A stretch of 58,516 nt of DNA, from assembly GCF_900183575.1 (NCBI RefSeq), contig NZ_FXUZ01000012.1, forward strand, positions 1 to 58,516, given 5' to 3'. This document shows, piece after piece, positions 17,583-27,461 of the stretch. The notes under the pieces were generated by a model that was not told where the DNA came from, did no database searches, and saw only the letters and a list, made by a program, of their open reading frames with translations. The stretch's first letter is position 1; each line of letters opens with the position of its first letter. Both the position numbers and the translations under genes were made by a program. The stretch is from Staphylococcus cornubiensis (GTDB taxonomy: Bacteria > Bacillota > Bacilli > Staphylococcales > Staphylococcaceae).

Positions 17583-18068
17583 ATGATCAGAAAAATTAAA
17601 ACACATATGCATCCCATTTTAAGGAAAAAAGCAGCGCCTGTAACTGCATTTGATGCGCATTTAAAAGACATCATTCAAGATTTGGAAGACACGTTATATG
17701 ATGCAGAAGGTCAAGCGTTAGCGGCACCGCAAATTGGAATCAGTGAACGTGTCGCAATTGTCGATATGGAACAAGATGGTTTGTTACAACTGATCAATCC
17801 TGAAGTCATTGCCCAATCAGATGAGACAGCGACAGAACTGGAAGGGTGCTTGAGCGTGCCAGGTCGTTTTGGTGAAGTGACACGGAGTCGGATGATTACT
17901 GTTCGTAGTTATGATTTGAATGGCAATGAAGTCGAAATGACGGCTTATGATGACATTGCACGTATGATTTTACATGTCATTGATAACTTAAATGGGGTTT
18001 TATTTGTAGATATTATGGATCGAGAAATTTCAAATGCAGAATTGGAGGCTTATTTAGAAGATGAGTAA
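17583..18068 (+). CDS. Peptide deformylase-like protein, metal site degenerate
   Basis: The protein has the deformylase fold: [20 protein letters not shown] (motif 1, G-x-G-x-A-A-x-Q position), then EGCLSVPG (motif 2, with the Cys ligand kept). Motif 3 reads LHVIDNLNG instead of HEIDHLNG, so the catalytic Glu is Val and the second zinc His is Asn. Deformylase activity is therefore unlikely. A similarly degenerate paralogue next to fmt exists in S. aureus. The stop overlaps the fmt start by 8 nt. The start is uncertain: ATG 17583 fits family length, ATG 17574 is nearer the AGGGG. TATAAT at 17542-17547 is a likely -10. Confidence 0.85.
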   Translation: MIRKIKTHMHPILRKKAAPVTAFDAHLKDIIQDLEDTLYDAEGQALAAPQIGISERVAIVDMEQDGLLQLINPEVIAQSDETATELEGCLSVPGRFGEVTRSRMITVRSYDLNGNEVEMTAYDDIARMILHVIDNLNGVLFVDIMDREISNAELEAYLEDE

Positions 18069-18993
18069 AATTATTTTTATGGGGACACCTGATTTTTCAA
18101 CCGCAATTTTAGAAATGTTAATCGACACTGAAGAGGTGATTGCAGTTGTCACTCAACCCGACAGACCTGTGGGACGTAAACGCGTACTGACACCGCCTCC
18201 AGTGAAAAAGGTTGCTGTGGCACATGATATTCCTGTATATCAACCTGAAAAGTTAACTGGCTCAGAAGAACTCGATGCCTTACTTAACATGGAATGTGAC
18301 TTAATTGTAACAGCGGCGTTTGGTCAATTGTTGCCCGAATCCTTACTTGAACATCCAAAATTCGGTGCGGTCAATGTGCATGCGTCATTATTGCCGAAAT
18401 ATCGTGGCGGTGCGCCGATTCATCAAGCGATTATCGACGGTGAGGCCGAAACAGGTGTAACGATTATGTACATGGTAAAAAAATTGGATGCCGGTGATAT
18501 CATTTCACAACGTGCGATTCCGATTGAAGACACTGACAATGTCGGTACGATGCATGATAAGTTAAGTGCACTCGGTACGGATTTATTAAAGGAAACACTG
18601 CCTGCGATTTTAAATGGGACGAATGATCGCACGCCACAAGATGAAGCGTTAGTGAGTTTTGCTTCGAACATTCAACGTGAAGATGAACGTATTGATTGGA
18701 CGCAAGATGCACGTACGATTTTCAACCATATTCGTGGTTTATCTCCATGGCCTGTTGCGTATACGACGTTTGATGCTAAAAATATGAAATTATATGAAGC
18801 CCAATTCGTAGCAGGACGATCGGGGCGTCCAGGTGAAATTATCGATGTTACGAAAAAGGAAATCATTGTCGGAACAGGCTCAGACGATGCGATTGCACTA
18901 ACAGAAATTCAATTAGCAGGGAAGAAAAGAATGCCAGTTGCACAATTTTTAAGCGGTTTCCAAACATCTCTAGTTGGAAAGGAACTCATCTAA
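18061..18993 (+). CDS. fmt: Methionyl-tRNA formyltransferase
   Basis: The enzyme formylates initiator Met-tRNA with 10-formyl-tetrahydrofolate. The catalytic triad is visible as Asn105 and His107 in [20 protein letters not shown] and an Asp in [10 protein letters not shown] (about 143). The C-terminal OB-like domain recognises tRNA. The 310-aa length is normal. The gene overlaps the def-like gene by 8 nt and abuts rsmB directly (TAA then ATG). Confidence 0.96.
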   Translation: MSKIIFMGTPDFSTAILEMLIDTEEVIAVVTQPDRPVGRKRVLTPPPVKKVAVAHDIPVYQPEKLTGSEELDALLNMECDLIVTAAFGQLLPESLLEHPKFGAVNVHASLLPKYRGGAPIHQAIIDGEAETGVTIMYMVKKLDAGDIISQRAIPIEDTDNVGTMHDKLSALGTDLLKETLPAILNGTNDRTPQDEALVSFASNIQREDERIDWTQDARTIFNHIRGLSPWPVAYTTFDAKNMKLYEAQFVAGRSGRPGEIIDVTKKEIIVGTGSDDAIALTEIQLAGKKRMPVAQFLSGFQTSLVGKELI

Positions 18994-20295
18994 ATGGTCA
19001 CAGTACGTGAATTAAGTTTAATGACAATTGAAGCGGTGTTGAAAGACGGGGCTTACAGTAATTTAAAAATGAATGAGATGCTACAAACGTACCCATTAAA
19101 TGCAGCGGACCGTGGTTTATATACAGAACTTGTGTACGGGACGATTAAGCGCAAATTGACGTTAGATTATTATTTAAAGCCGTTTATCAAAACGAAAATT
19201 AAAGGCTGGGTTCGTCGTTTACTATGGATGAGTCTTTATCAATTCCTGTATTTAGATAAAATACCGACGCATGCGCTGATTAACGAGGCAGTGAATATCG
19301 CAAAGAAACGTGGCGGGACACAAACAGGGAATACGGTCAATGCGATTTTACGTCAAATGACTTCACAGCCGCTTCCAGACATTGCTTCTATTAAAAAGCA
19401 ACCTGAGAGACTCTCTATTCAGTACAGTATACCGACATGGATTATCAAACATTGGTTGACACATTTCGGGGCAGAAACGACAGAAGCGATTGCCGCGAAC
19501 CTGCTTCTCCCTGGAACACAAACTGTCCGTGTGAACCGTACACAAATCACAGTAGATGAAGCGATAACACGTTTGGCTTCTGAAGGGTTCGATGTGCAAC
19601 GTGATGCACATCTAGATGTCTGTCTTCACGTATCAGGTCATGGCGTGATGACTTCTGAACTGTTCGAAAATGGATGGATCAGTATTCAAGATAAAAGTTC
19701 TATGTTTGTAGCTGAATATATGGGATTACAACCGGGTGACCACGTATTAGATAGTTGTAGTGCGCCTGGAGGTAAAGCTTGTCACATGGCTGAAATTTTA
19801 AACGGTCAAGGTACAGTGCTCGCAACAGATGTGCATGCGCATAAAATACAATTAATTGAGCATAATATCCGCAAATTACATCTTTCGGGTATTCGTGCTG
19901 CACAACATGATGCGACACAACCGTACGACCAACAATTTGACAAAATTTTACTTGATGCGCCGTGTAGTGGGCTTGGTGTCCTGAGACATAAACCGGAAAT
20001 TAAATATATGATGACACCACAAGATGTAGAGGGCTTAGTAGATTTACAATTACGGATTATAGACAATGTTTCTAAGCATTTGAAAGTAGGGGGCACATTG
20101 GTTTATTCCACATGTACGATTGAACAACTTGAAAATGACAATGTGATTTATACATTTTTGAAGTCTCATCCTAACTTTGAATTTGATCCTATTGAAGACC
20201 CACGTACACACGAACCAGTGAAAACATTGCAACTATTGCCGCAAGATATGCATGCAGATGGCTTTTTTATAACGAGAGTAAGGAAGAAAGGGTAG
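18994..20295 (+). CDS. rsmB: 16S rRNA m5C967 methyltransferase RsmB
   Basis: The 433-aa protein has an N-terminal NusB-like RNA-binding domain (about 1-140) and a C-terminal SAM-dependent methyltransferase domain. It shows [15 protein letters not shown] (SAM motif I, about residue 254), [15 protein letters not shown] (motif IV, with the Pro-Cys) and [12 protein letters not shown] (motif VI, with the catalytic Cys). The ATG follows the fmt stop without a gap. Confidence 0.95.
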   Translation: MVTVRELSLMTIEAVLKDGAYSNLKMNEMLQTYPLNAADRGLYTELVYGTIKRKLTLDYYLKPFIKTKIKGWVRRLLWMSLYQFLYLDKIPTHALINEAVNIAKKRGGTQTGNTVNAILRQMTSQPLPDIASIKKQPERLSIQYSIPTWIIKHWLTHFGAETTEAIAANLLLPGTQTVRVNRTQITVDEAITRLASEGFDVQRDAHLDVCLHVSGHGVMTSELFENGWISIQDKSSMFVAEYMGLQPGDHVLDSCSAPGGKACHMAEILNGQGTVLATDVHAHKIQLIEHNIRKLHLSGIRAAQHDATQPYDQQFDKILLDAPCSGLGVLRHKPEIKYMMTPQDVEGLVDLQLRIIDNVSKHLKVGGTLVYSTCTIEQLENDNVIYTFLKSHPNFEFDPIEDPRTHEPVKTLQLLPQDMHADGFFITRVRKKG

Positions 20296-20300
20296 ACGAT

Positions 20301-21395
20301 ATGATTACTGCTGAAAAGAAAAAGAAGAATAAATTTTTGCCAGACTTTGAGAAACAATCTATTTACTCATTGAGATTTGATGAATTGCAAAATTGGTTAA
20401 AAGAACAGGGCCAACAAAGCTTCCGCGCCAAACAAATTTATGAATGGCTTTATGATAAACGCGTGGATGCTTTTGAAGAAATGACAAATTTATCAAAAGA
20501 ATTACGTCAACTTCTCGCTGATCATTTTACGATGACGACGTTAGAAACGGTAGTGCGTCAAGAAAGCCGTGACGGTACAATTAAGTTTTTATTCGAATTA
20601 CAAGATGGCTATACGATTGAGACAGTATTAATGCGTCACGACTATGGTAATTCTGTATGTGTCACAACGCAAGTAGGCTGTCGTATCGGTTGTACGTTTT
20701 GTGCATCGACACTCGGTGGGTTGAAACGTAACCTAGAAGCGGGCGAAATCGTATCACAAGTGTTAACCGTTCAAAAAGCATTAGATGAAACGGACGAACG
20801 TGTCTCTTCTATCGTCATTATGGGTATTGGTGAACCATTTGAAAACTACGATGAAATGATGGACTTCCTAAAAATAGTGAACGATGACAACAGTTTAAAT
20901 ATTGGTGCACGTCATATTACAGTTTCAACGTCAGGGATTGTACCAAGAATTTATGATTTTGCGGATGAATCACTTCAAATTAACTTTGCAGTGAGTTTAC
21001 ACGCAGCGAACAATGAAATTCGTTCTAAATTAATGCCAATTAACCGCGCTTACGATGTGGATAAATTGATGGAAGCGATTCAATATTATCAAGAAAAAAC
21101 AAATCGTCGTATTACTTTTGAATACGGATTATTTGGTGGGGTGAATGATCAACTTGAACATGCACGTGAATTAGCGAAATTGATTAAACCACTGAACTGT
21201 CATGTCAACTTAATTCCAGTCAACCATGTGCCAGAGCGTAATTATGTGAAAACGCCTAAAGATGACATTTTTAAATTTGAAAAAGAATTAAAAAAATTAG
21301 GCATTAATGCTACAATTAGACGTGAACAAGGCGCTGATATTGATGCAGCATGTGGACAACTAAGAGCAAAGGAACGTCAAGCAGAAACGAGGTAG
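20301..21395 (+). CDS. rlmN: 23S rRNA (adenine-2503-C2) / tRNA methyltransferase RlmN
   Basis: This radical-SAM enzyme methylates C2 of A2503 in 23S rRNA and A37 of some tRNAs. The cluster motif [10 protein letters not shown] (CxxxCxxC) lies at about residues 127-134. The family Cys that forms the transient methyl-thio/RNA adduct is in [12 protein letters not shown] near residue 350. The lysine-rich start ([16 protein letters not shown]) is usual in staphylococci. It starts 5 nt after rsmB and is followed by stp after 6 nt, so it is in one operon. Confidence 0.96.
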   Translation: MITAEKKKKNKFLPDFEKQSIYSLRFDELQNWLKEQGQQSFRAKQIYEWLYDKRVDAFEEMTNLSKELRQLLADHFTMTTLETVVRQESRDGTIKFLFELQDGYTIETVLMRHDYGNSVCVTTQVGCRIGCTFCASTLGGLKRNLEAGEIVSQVLTVQKALDETDERVSSIVIMGIGEPFENYDEMMDFLKIVNDDNSLNIGARHITVSTSGIVPRIYDFADESLQINFAVSLHAANNEIRSKLMPINRAYDVDKLMEAIQYYQEKTNRRITFEYGLFGGVNDQLEHARELAKLIKPLNCHVNLIPVNHVPERNYVKTPKDDIFKFEKELKKLGINATIRREQGADIDAACGQLRAKERQAETR

Positions 21396-21401
21396 AACAT
21401 A

Positions 21402-22145
21402 ATGTTAAATGCAGAATTTTTTTCAGTAGCAGGGAATTTTCGTGAAAACAATGAAGATGCAGGTGGCGTGTTTTACAATAAAACGGAGCAACAATTTTTA
21501 GTACTATGTGACGGTATGGGCGGTCATCAAGCAGGTGAAGTCGCATCTCGATTTGTTGTAGATGCATTGCAAGAAAGATTTGAAGCGGAAAATTACATTG
21601 AACCTGAACAGGCTGAATCATGGTTGAAACATCAACTTCAAATTGTCAATCGTGATTTATATGACCAAGCACAACAAAATCCCGAATATCACGGTATGGG
21701 GACAACTTGTGTATGTGCATTAGTGTTTGATCATCATATTGTTGTAGCAAATGTAGGGGATTCACGCGCCTATTTAACGAATGGTAGAACAATGGATCAA
21801 ATTACGATTGACCATACATTCGTGAACCAGCTCGTGATGTTAGGTGAAATTACTGAAGAAGAAGCTTTCGTACATCCGAGAAGACATATTATTACAAAAG
21901 TGATGGGCACAAATCGTTTTGTAACACCTGACATTTTCACTAAACGCACTCAATTTTACCAATATCTGATTTTAAATTCTGATGGTTTAACAGATTATGT
22001 GAAGCCACACCAACTTCACGAACTCTTGAATGACAATGAAAGTATTCAAGAGATAGGTGAAAAAATGCTGACACTCGCGGATGAACATGAAGCTAAAGAT
22101 AATGTTTCATTTATTCTCGCTGAAATTGCAGGTGAACCTGTATGA
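21402..22145 (+). CDS. stp: PP2C-type Ser/Thr phosphatase Stp
   Basis: The cytosolic metal-dependent phosphatase reverses phosphorylation by the neighbouring kinase. The 247-aa PP2C domain shows metal-binding motifs NNEDAGG, CDGMGGHQAGEVAS (residues about 37-48), VANVGDSRAYL, and LNSDGLTDYV and AKDNVSF at the end. It overlaps pknB by 4 nt (ATGA), typical of the phosphatase-kinase pair. Confidence 0.95.
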   Translation: MLNAEFFSVAGNFRENNEDAGGVFYNKTEQQFLVLCDGMGGHQAGEVASRFVVDALQERFEAENYIEPEQAESWLKHQLQIVNRDLYDQAQQNPEYHGMGTTCVCALVFDHHIVVANVGDSRAYLTNGRTMDQITIDHTFVNQLVMLGEITEEEAFVHPRRHIITKVMGTNRFVTPDIFTKRTQFYQYLILNSDGLTDYVKPHQLHELLNDNESIQEIGEKMLTLADEHEAKDNVSFILAEIAGEPV

Positions 22146-24148
22146 TTGGGCGTTTAATTGATGACCGTTATGAGTTGAAGCAAATTCTTGGTGGCGGTGG
22201 CATGTCGAATGTGTATGTTGCGATGGATACGATATTGAACCGTCAAGTCGCTGTGAAACTCATTCATATACCACCAAATGAAAAGCAAGCGACGATCCAA
22301 CGTTTTGAAAGAGAAGTTCAAAACACAACGATACTGACACATCCGAATATCGTCAGTGTATTAGACGTGGGCGAAGAAGTAGACTTTTTCTTCCTCGTGA
22401 TGGAGTACATTGAAGGGCCAACACTTGCTGATTATATTAAAGCGAATGGACCACTGAAGCCGGAAAAAGCCCTTTATTTTATCGAGCAAATTTTAAGTGG
22501 TATTCGTCATGCACACGAACAAGGGATTGTGCATCGTGACATTAAACCGCAAAACGTGATGATTGATCGTAATCAAACGTTGAAAATTGTAGACTTTGGT
22601 ATTGCGAAAGCACTCAGTGAAACGGCGATGACACAAACGAATCACGTCGTCGGTACAGTGCAATATTTATCGCCTGAACAAGCAAAAGGTGAAAAAACAG
22701 GTGAACGTTCAGACATTTATTCAATCGGTATTGTCTTGTATGAAATGTTGACGGGACATCCGCCTTTTAATGGTGAAACAGCAGTCAGTATCGCCATTAA
22801 GCAAATTCAAGAATCTGTACCGAATGTGACAGATACGAGAAGAGATGTGCCACAAGCGTTAAGCAATGTTATTTTAAAAGCAACTGAAAAAGACCAAAGT
22901 CATCGTTATCGTTCAGTGTCAGAAATGGCGCACGACGTTATGTCGACTTTAGACCCGAGTCGTCAAAATGAACCGATTTACCAAGTTGACGGCACTGCAA
23001 CGAAAACGGTACCGATTAATAAAGATGCATTAAAAGCAGAACAAGTGAAACAAGATCAACCTGTTAAAAAAACAGCACAAATTCCAATTGTCACACCTGA
23101 GAAGCAACGCGAAGTGCCACCTAAACCGAAACCACAACCAACCTATTACAGCCCACCACCGAAACGTTCAGGCCGAAAAAAATGGATTTTTGGTGTGATT
23201 TTATTACTGTTATTAGGAAGTTTATTTATTTTTATGGGGGCAGCGATGACAGGTGATAAATATAGTCAAGTCCCTGAAGTGTTAGGAAAATCTAAAGCGC
23301 AAGCCGAAAAATTATTGAGAGATAATAAATTGACTGTCGGCGATATTACGTACGACTACAGTGATCGCTATAGTAAAGACCAAGTGATGACAGTCGATCC
23401 AGAAGAAGGCACTAAAGTTGAGCAAGAAAGTAGCGTCGACTTGGTGATTTCAAAAGGTCAACGTGTTGAACAAATGCCGAATTTGATAGGTATGACGAAA
23501 CAAGCAGCTGAACAAAAATTGAAAGAATTAGGCTTTAGTCATGTGACATTTACGACGGCTTATACTGAAAATAATATTGAAAAAGGTAGTATTGAAGCCC
23601 AAAGTATTCCAGCAGGTCAAAACGTTGCTGTTACACAAGATAAAGTTGAAATCACTGAATCTTTAGGTAAACGTCAAGTATATGTCGGCGATTATACGAA
23701 TAAAGACATTGATGATGTGAAATCAGAATTAGAAGAAAAAGGTCTCGTTGTTGAAATTGAAAAAGAACGTTCAGACCGCCGTGTGAAGAAGCATCATATT
23801 ATCAATCACTCTCCTAAAAAGGCTAATGTCGATGAGGGGGATACTGTGAGCTTTATCGTTTCTACAGGTGAGGAAGATTCTGATGATGAAAGTGATTCAG
23901 CAGCGAAGGCATACAGTGAGACTGTCAATATTCCTTATACAGGGAAAGATGATAAGCCTCAGAAAGTAGAGGTTTACATTACAGATAAGAATGATGATGG
24001 TCAAAGTCCTGCCGAAACGTTTAATATTACGAGAGATACGCCGCAAACGATGCGATTTTTGATTGATAAGAATAAAGCGGCGAAGTATGTCATCAAAGTA
24101 GATGGCAAAACAGTGGCGAGAAAGACGATTGATTATGATGATTTTTAA
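22142..24148 (+). CDS. pknB: PASTA-domain Ser/Thr protein kinase PknB (Stk1)
   Basis: This membrane kinase senses cell-wall precursors and phosphorylates targets in wall metabolism and division. The kinase domain (1 to about 270) has the Gly loop LGGGGMSNVYVA, VAVKL (Lys39), HRDIKPQNVM, DFGIAKAL and the activation loop TQTNHVVGTVQYLSPEQ. A Pro/Lys-rich linker leads to one membrane segment (about 348-370, WIFGVILLLLLGSLFIFMGA). Three PASTA repeats follow (about 375-577), then an acidic spacer and a C-terminal domain (about 590-668). Length 668 aa is close to the S. aureus protein. Confidence 0.96.
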   Translation: MIGRLIDDRYELKQILGGGGMSNVYVAMDTILNRQVAVKLIHIPPNEKQATIQRFEREVQNTTILTHPNIVSVLDVGEEVDFFFLVMEYIEGPTLADYIKANGPLKPEKALYFIEQILSGIRHAHEQGIVHRDIKPQNVMIDRNQTLKIVDFGIAKALSETAMTQTNHVVGTVQYLSPEQAKGEKTGERSDIYSIGIVLYEMLTGHPPFNGETAVSIAIKQIQESVPNVTDTRRDVPQALSNVILKATEKDQSHRYRSVSEMAHDVMSTLDPSRQNEPIYQVDGTATKTVPINKDALKAEQVKQDQPVKKTAQIPIVTPEKQREVPPKPKPQPTYYSPPPKRSGRKKWIFGVILLLLLGSLFIFMGAAMTGDKYSQVPEVLGKSKAQAEKLLRDNKLTVGDITYDYSDRYSKDQVMTVDPEEGTKVEQESSVDLVISKGQRVEQMPNLIGMTKQAAEQKLKELGFSHVTFTTAYTENNIEKGSIEAQSIPAGQNVAVTQDKVEITESLGKRQVYVGDYTNKDIDDVKSELEEKGLVVEIEKERSDRRVKKHHIINHSPKKANVDEGDTVSFIVSTGEEDSDDESDSAAKAYSETVNIPYTGKDDKPQKVEVYITDKNDDGQSPAETFNITRDTPQTMRFLIDKNKAAKYVIKVDGKTVARKTIDYDDF

Positions 24149-24227
24149 ATGATTTTGTTTTTTAGCATTTCGGTATTTTTTCAATCCTACTGATTGCTGA
24201 ACGATGCTTTGTTAATTTAATTTTTTA

Positions 24228-24381
24228 GCCTTATTGATGCAATCTAGGGCTCGCGTTCCTAGGGGCTGCCCCTACAACTAAATTCAGCTTCATTGTAATA
24301 CACATTTGAAGGAAGCTGAATTGGATTTTCCGGGTCAGCTAATCCCTCAGGAGTCTCGCCCGGATTGCAATTCAATAAGGC
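24228..24381 (+). repeat. Structured intergenic repeat, copy B1
   Basis: Outer stem: GCCTTATTGA (24228-24237) pairs perfectly with TCAATAAGGC (24372-24381), continued by TGCAATC with GATTGCA. Conserved arms: GGGCTCGCGTTCCTAGGGG on the left and ATCCCTCAGGAGTCTCGCCC on the right. Inner stem: AATTCAGCTTC (24281-24291) with GAAGCTGAATT (24312-24322). It lies between pknB and the P450 gene and codes for nothing convincing. Confidence 0.85.
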
Positions 24382-24537
24382 TTTTTGTGTTTTGAGGAAA
24401 GCATCGTTCAAGCAATCTGTTTCGGTTATGAAGACAAGGTTATACATTTATGCTAAAACATTGAATCCTTCATCTTTTGTTTGTGTGGGAGTGGAAAGTT
24501 AGAGAGTGCAGAATAATTCTTTCTAAATAAATTTTAA

Positions 24538-24691
24538 GCCTTATTGATGCAATCTAGGGCTCGCGTTCCTAGGGGCTGCCTCTACAACTAACTAACGCTT
24601 GATTTAACTATTACATTTGCTGAAGCGTTAGTGGATTTTCCGGGTCAGCTGATCCCTCAGGAGTCTCGCCCGGATTGCAATTCAATAAGGC
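24538..24691 (+). repeat. Structured intergenic repeat, copy B2
   Basis: The outer stem and arms are the same as copy B1, exactly 310 bp downstream. The inner stem is different: ACTAACGCTT (24591-24600) with AAGCGTTAGT (24623-24632). The pairing is kept although the sequence is not. Confidence 0.85.
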
Positions 24692-25131
24692 TATCTTTGT
24701 TTGGAAGGAAGTATCGTTCAGGCAATCTGTTTCGGTTATGAAAACAAGGTTATACATTTATGATAAAACAATGAATCCTTCATCTTTTGTTTGTGTGGGA
24801 GTGGCGATAGTGAATGAGATATGGTTTTTGATGTATCAAGGGTGAAGGTAATTTCACATGATGAGAGATTCATACTTAAATGGTATGATAAGTATGCTGT
24901 GAAAATGGATGTGATGTTCATGCTCACAGTTTTTTTCTGTTTTTTTAATACAAGTCGCTTTAAAAAAACTGTTTTGTATATGTCGTTAATTGTGAGATAC
25001 GGGTTAAGAGTATGGAATGCAGACTATTGTGATAGGAATAAAGACGAATTTTTGATTTTTGCATTACAAATTATTTATAACCACGTATAATAAGAAATGA
25101 AAATTTAAAAATGTTTTCGGGGGGAGTCACA

Positions 25132-26400
25132 GTGGCAAAGAAATTACCAAAAGATACGGGATTAGACAATACACTTAAAATCATCAACGAAGCATACACG
25201 TATGTACCTAAACGACTAGAACAATTTGGGACGAAAGCTTTTGAAACACGCGCATTAGGGATGAAGCCTGTTGTGGTCATTAGTGGTAAAGAGGCAGCAA
25301 AATTATTTTACGATAATGATAAAATTTCAAGAAAAGGCACGTTGCCGAAACGTATTGTACATACTTTGTTCGGAAAAGGGGCAATCCATACGACAGAAGG
25401 TAAAGTGCACGTTGATCGTAAAGCGCTATTTATGTCATTAATGACTGAGAAAAATTTGAAATATTTACGTGAATTAACGCGTAATTATTGGTTTATGAAT
25501 ACTGAACGTATGCAAAATATGGATGAAGTCAACGTCTATCAAGAAGCGGGCCTGATTTTAACTCAAGTTGGTTTTCGTTGGGCTGGTTTAAAACAAACGG
25601 ATGAAGAAGCGGCTAAAAATGCGGAAGATATGAATATCATGATTGATTCGTTTAGCGGGCTCGGTCAATCTTTGAAAGGGTATCGTGAAGCGAAAAAGGC
25701 GCGTGCACGTGTTGAACAATTTTTACAAGACCAAATTGAAGCTGTACGTGCGGGTGAGCAATATGCTGAGCCTGGAACAGCTTTATATGAGTTTGCGCAT
25801 TGGAAAGACTTAAACGACCAACCTATGGATCCACATTTATGTGTAGTGGATTTAATGAATATTGTACGTCCTCTTGTTGCAGTCAATCGATTTGTAAGTT
25901 ATGGTGTTAAAGCGTTGATTGAATTTGATCAAGAACGAAAAAAATTACAAGTGACAAATGATGCGAATTACGCGTATAAATTTGCTCAAGAAGTGCGTCG
26001 TATTTTCCCATTTGTACCGTTTTTACCAGGAAGATTAACAAAAACGGTTGAATTTGAGGGGTTCAAAATTAAAAAGGACACATTGGTCGCGTTAGATATT
26101 TTCGGTACGACACATGACCCTGAATTATTTGAAAATCCATATCAATTTAATCCAGACCGCTTCGAAAACTGGGATGGCAGTCCATTTGATTTGATTCCAC
26201 AAGGTGGTGGTGATTTCTATACGAATCATCGTTGTGCGGGTGAATGGATGACAGTAATTGTGATGGAAGAAACGATGCAATATTTTGCAAATAAGATTGA
26301 TTTCGATGCACCAGCACAAGATTTATCTGTGAAATTAGATCAATTCCCAGGTAAAGTGACAAGTGGGACCATCATTAAAAATGTATATCCAAGAATTTAA
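25132..26400 (+). CDS. CYP152-type cytochrome P450, fatty-acid peroxygenase
   Basis: The 422-aa haem-thiolate enzyme is of the P450 BS-beta (CYP152) type, which uses H2O2 to hydroxylate or decarboxylate fatty acids without a reductase. The haem ligand is Cys368 in QGGGDFYTNHRCAGEW, the family's expanded Cys loop. The substrate-carboxylate Arg-Pro pair is Arg246-Pro247 (NIVRPLVAV), and the EVRR of helix K is present (AQEVRRIFPFVPF). The start is GTG 25132, with GGGGGAG at 25120-25126; an ATG at 25111 overlaps that site. In S. aureus rsgA follows pknB directly, so this gene is an addition to the locus. A lipid-modifying or H2O2-consuming role is inference. Confidence 0.92.
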   Translation: MAKKLPKDTGLDNTLKIINEAYTYVPKRLEQFGTKAFETRALGMKPVVVISGKEAAKLFYDNDKISRKGTLPKRIVHTLFGKGAIHTTEGKVHVDRKALFMSLMTEKNLKYLRELTRNYWFMNTERMQNMDEVNVYQEAGLILTQVGFRWAGLKQTDEEAAKNAEDMNIMIDSFSGLGQSLKGYREAKKARARVEQFLQDQIEAVRAGEQYAEPGTALYEFAHWKDLNDQPMDPHLCVVDLMNIVRPLVAVNRFVSYGVKALIEFDQERKKLQVTNDANYAYKFAQEVRRIFPFVPFLPGRLTKTVEFEGFKIKKDTLVALDIFGTTHDPELFENPYQFNPDRFENWDGSPFDLIPQGGGDFYTNHRCAGEWMTVIVMEETMQYFANKIDFDAPAQDLSVKLDQFPGKVTSGTIIKNVYPRI

Positions 26401-26431
26401 TTTGGAGATATGGGCAGACTGAAATGAAACG

Positions 26432-26473
26432 AGATAACGTTCTTCTAAAATAAAGGGGGATGTTATCTTTTTT
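26432..26473 (+). terminator. Terminator after the P450 gene
   Basis: AGATAAC and GTTATCT form a stem followed by TTTTTTATTT. Confidence 0.65.
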
Positions 26474-26585
26474 ATTTGGCAAGGTGTCAATCAAAGCTAA
26501 AGGTTGTTTCAAGTATTTAATCATATCATTGTGTATAAGGCTTTGATATAATAATTGAGGATATTAACGAAAAAGAGGTGTGAAT

Positions 26586-27461
26586 TTGAAAACAGGTCGA
26601 ATCATTAAATCAATCAGTGGTGTATATCGTGTTGATGTCGACGGTGAAATGTTTGATGCCAAACCCCGTGGACTCTTTAGAAAAAAACAAATTACGCCCA
26701 TCGTTGGTGATATTGTGGATATGGATGTGGAAACGCACGCATCGGGGTATATTCAACATGTACATCAACGTCATAATGAATTAAAAAGGCCGCCAGTAAG
26801 CAATATTGATTTGCTTATTGTGGTGATGAGTGCGGTGTCTCCTGATTTTTCAACACAATTGTTAGATCGTTTTCTCGTGATTGGCCATTCGTACGGGTTG
26901 CAACCGAGTATACTCATTACGAAAAAAGACCTTGCTACTCAAGAAGAACAAGCAGCGATCGAAAAGGTTCTCAAATATTATGAAAAAATCGGCTATCAAA
27001 CACAATTTATCGGTAAAGATGACGATGTGGACGAAGTCTTTCAACAATGGGCGCCAGGACTCGCTGTGTTGAGTGGTCAGTCTGGTGTAGGAAAATCAAC
27101 ATTGCTCAATCGTTATGCGCCGAGTCTTGAGTTAGAGACGAATGAAATTTCACAGTCACTCAACCGAGGTAAGCATACGACACGTCATGTTGAACTTTAC
27201 CCGCGTGAAAATGGCCATATCGCAGACACACCTGGTTTTAGTGCTTTAGATTTTGATCATATTGAAAAAGAAGATTTACGAAACTATTTTATTGATATTG
27301 CCGAGTTAGGGGAGTACTGTAAATTTAGAGATTGTTATCATATCAATGAACCCCGTTGCCACGTCAAAGCAATGTTAGATGCAGGGGAGTTGCCCGCATT
27401 TCGTTATGAACATTACGTGCAACTTTATAATGAAATATCAAATCGAAAGGTAAGATACTAA
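26586..27461 (+). CDS. rsgA: Ribosome small subunit GTPase RsgA
   Basis: This circularly permuted GTPase assists late 30S maturation. An N-terminal OB fold (1 to about 70) is followed by G motifs in permuted order: G4 ITKKD, G1 [13 protein letters not shown], switch [13 protein letters not shown] and G3 [12 protein letters not shown]-terminal zinc finger follows ([17 protein letters not shown]). The start is TTG 26586 giving [11 protein letters not shown], with AAGAGGTG at 26573-26580; GTG 26580 falls inside that site. It overlaps rpe by 1 nt. Confidence 0.95.
   Translation: MKTGRIIKSISGVYRVDVDGEMFDAKPRGLFRKKQITPIVGDIVDMDVETHASGYIQHVHQRHNELKRPPVSNIDLLIVVMSAVSPDFSTQLLDRFLVIGHSYGLQPSILITKKDLATQEEQAAIEKVLKYYEKIGYQTQFIGKDDDVDEVFQQWAPGLAVLSGQSGVGKSTLLNRYAPSLELETNEISQSLNRGKHTTRHVELYPRENGHIADTPGFSALDFDHIEKEDLRNYFIDIAELGEYCKFRDCYHINEPRCHVKAMLDAGELPAFRYEHYVQLYNEISNRKVRY

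Larger units (their letters stand above)
24228..24805 (+). repeat. Tandem duplication of about 270 bp (period 310 bp)
   Basis: 24228-24495 and 24538-24805 are nearly identical. Both include the structured repeat and the same following flank (CAATCTGTTTCGGTTATGAA, then CAAGGTTATACATTTATG and CATCTTTTGTTTGTGTGGGA). Only the inner stem-loop and scattered bases differ. The remaining 24806-25131 holds no supported gene. Confidence 0.8.

Noticed and set aside
24228..24381. The structured repeats as integron attC sites
   Set aside because: Imperfect stems with variable loops look similar, but there is no integrase, no consistent core sites and no cassette ORFs except the one small ORF in copies A and D.
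24259..24447. Minus-strand ORF through repeat B1
   Set aside because: It reads the repeat arm in a different frame from the ORFs in copies A and D, and the same arm in B2 does not keep it; most likely chance.
24821..25090. An 89-codon ORF upstream of the P450 gene
   Set aside because: No ribosome binding site, odd composition, and it begins in duplicated repeat flank; the P450 leader explains the space better.
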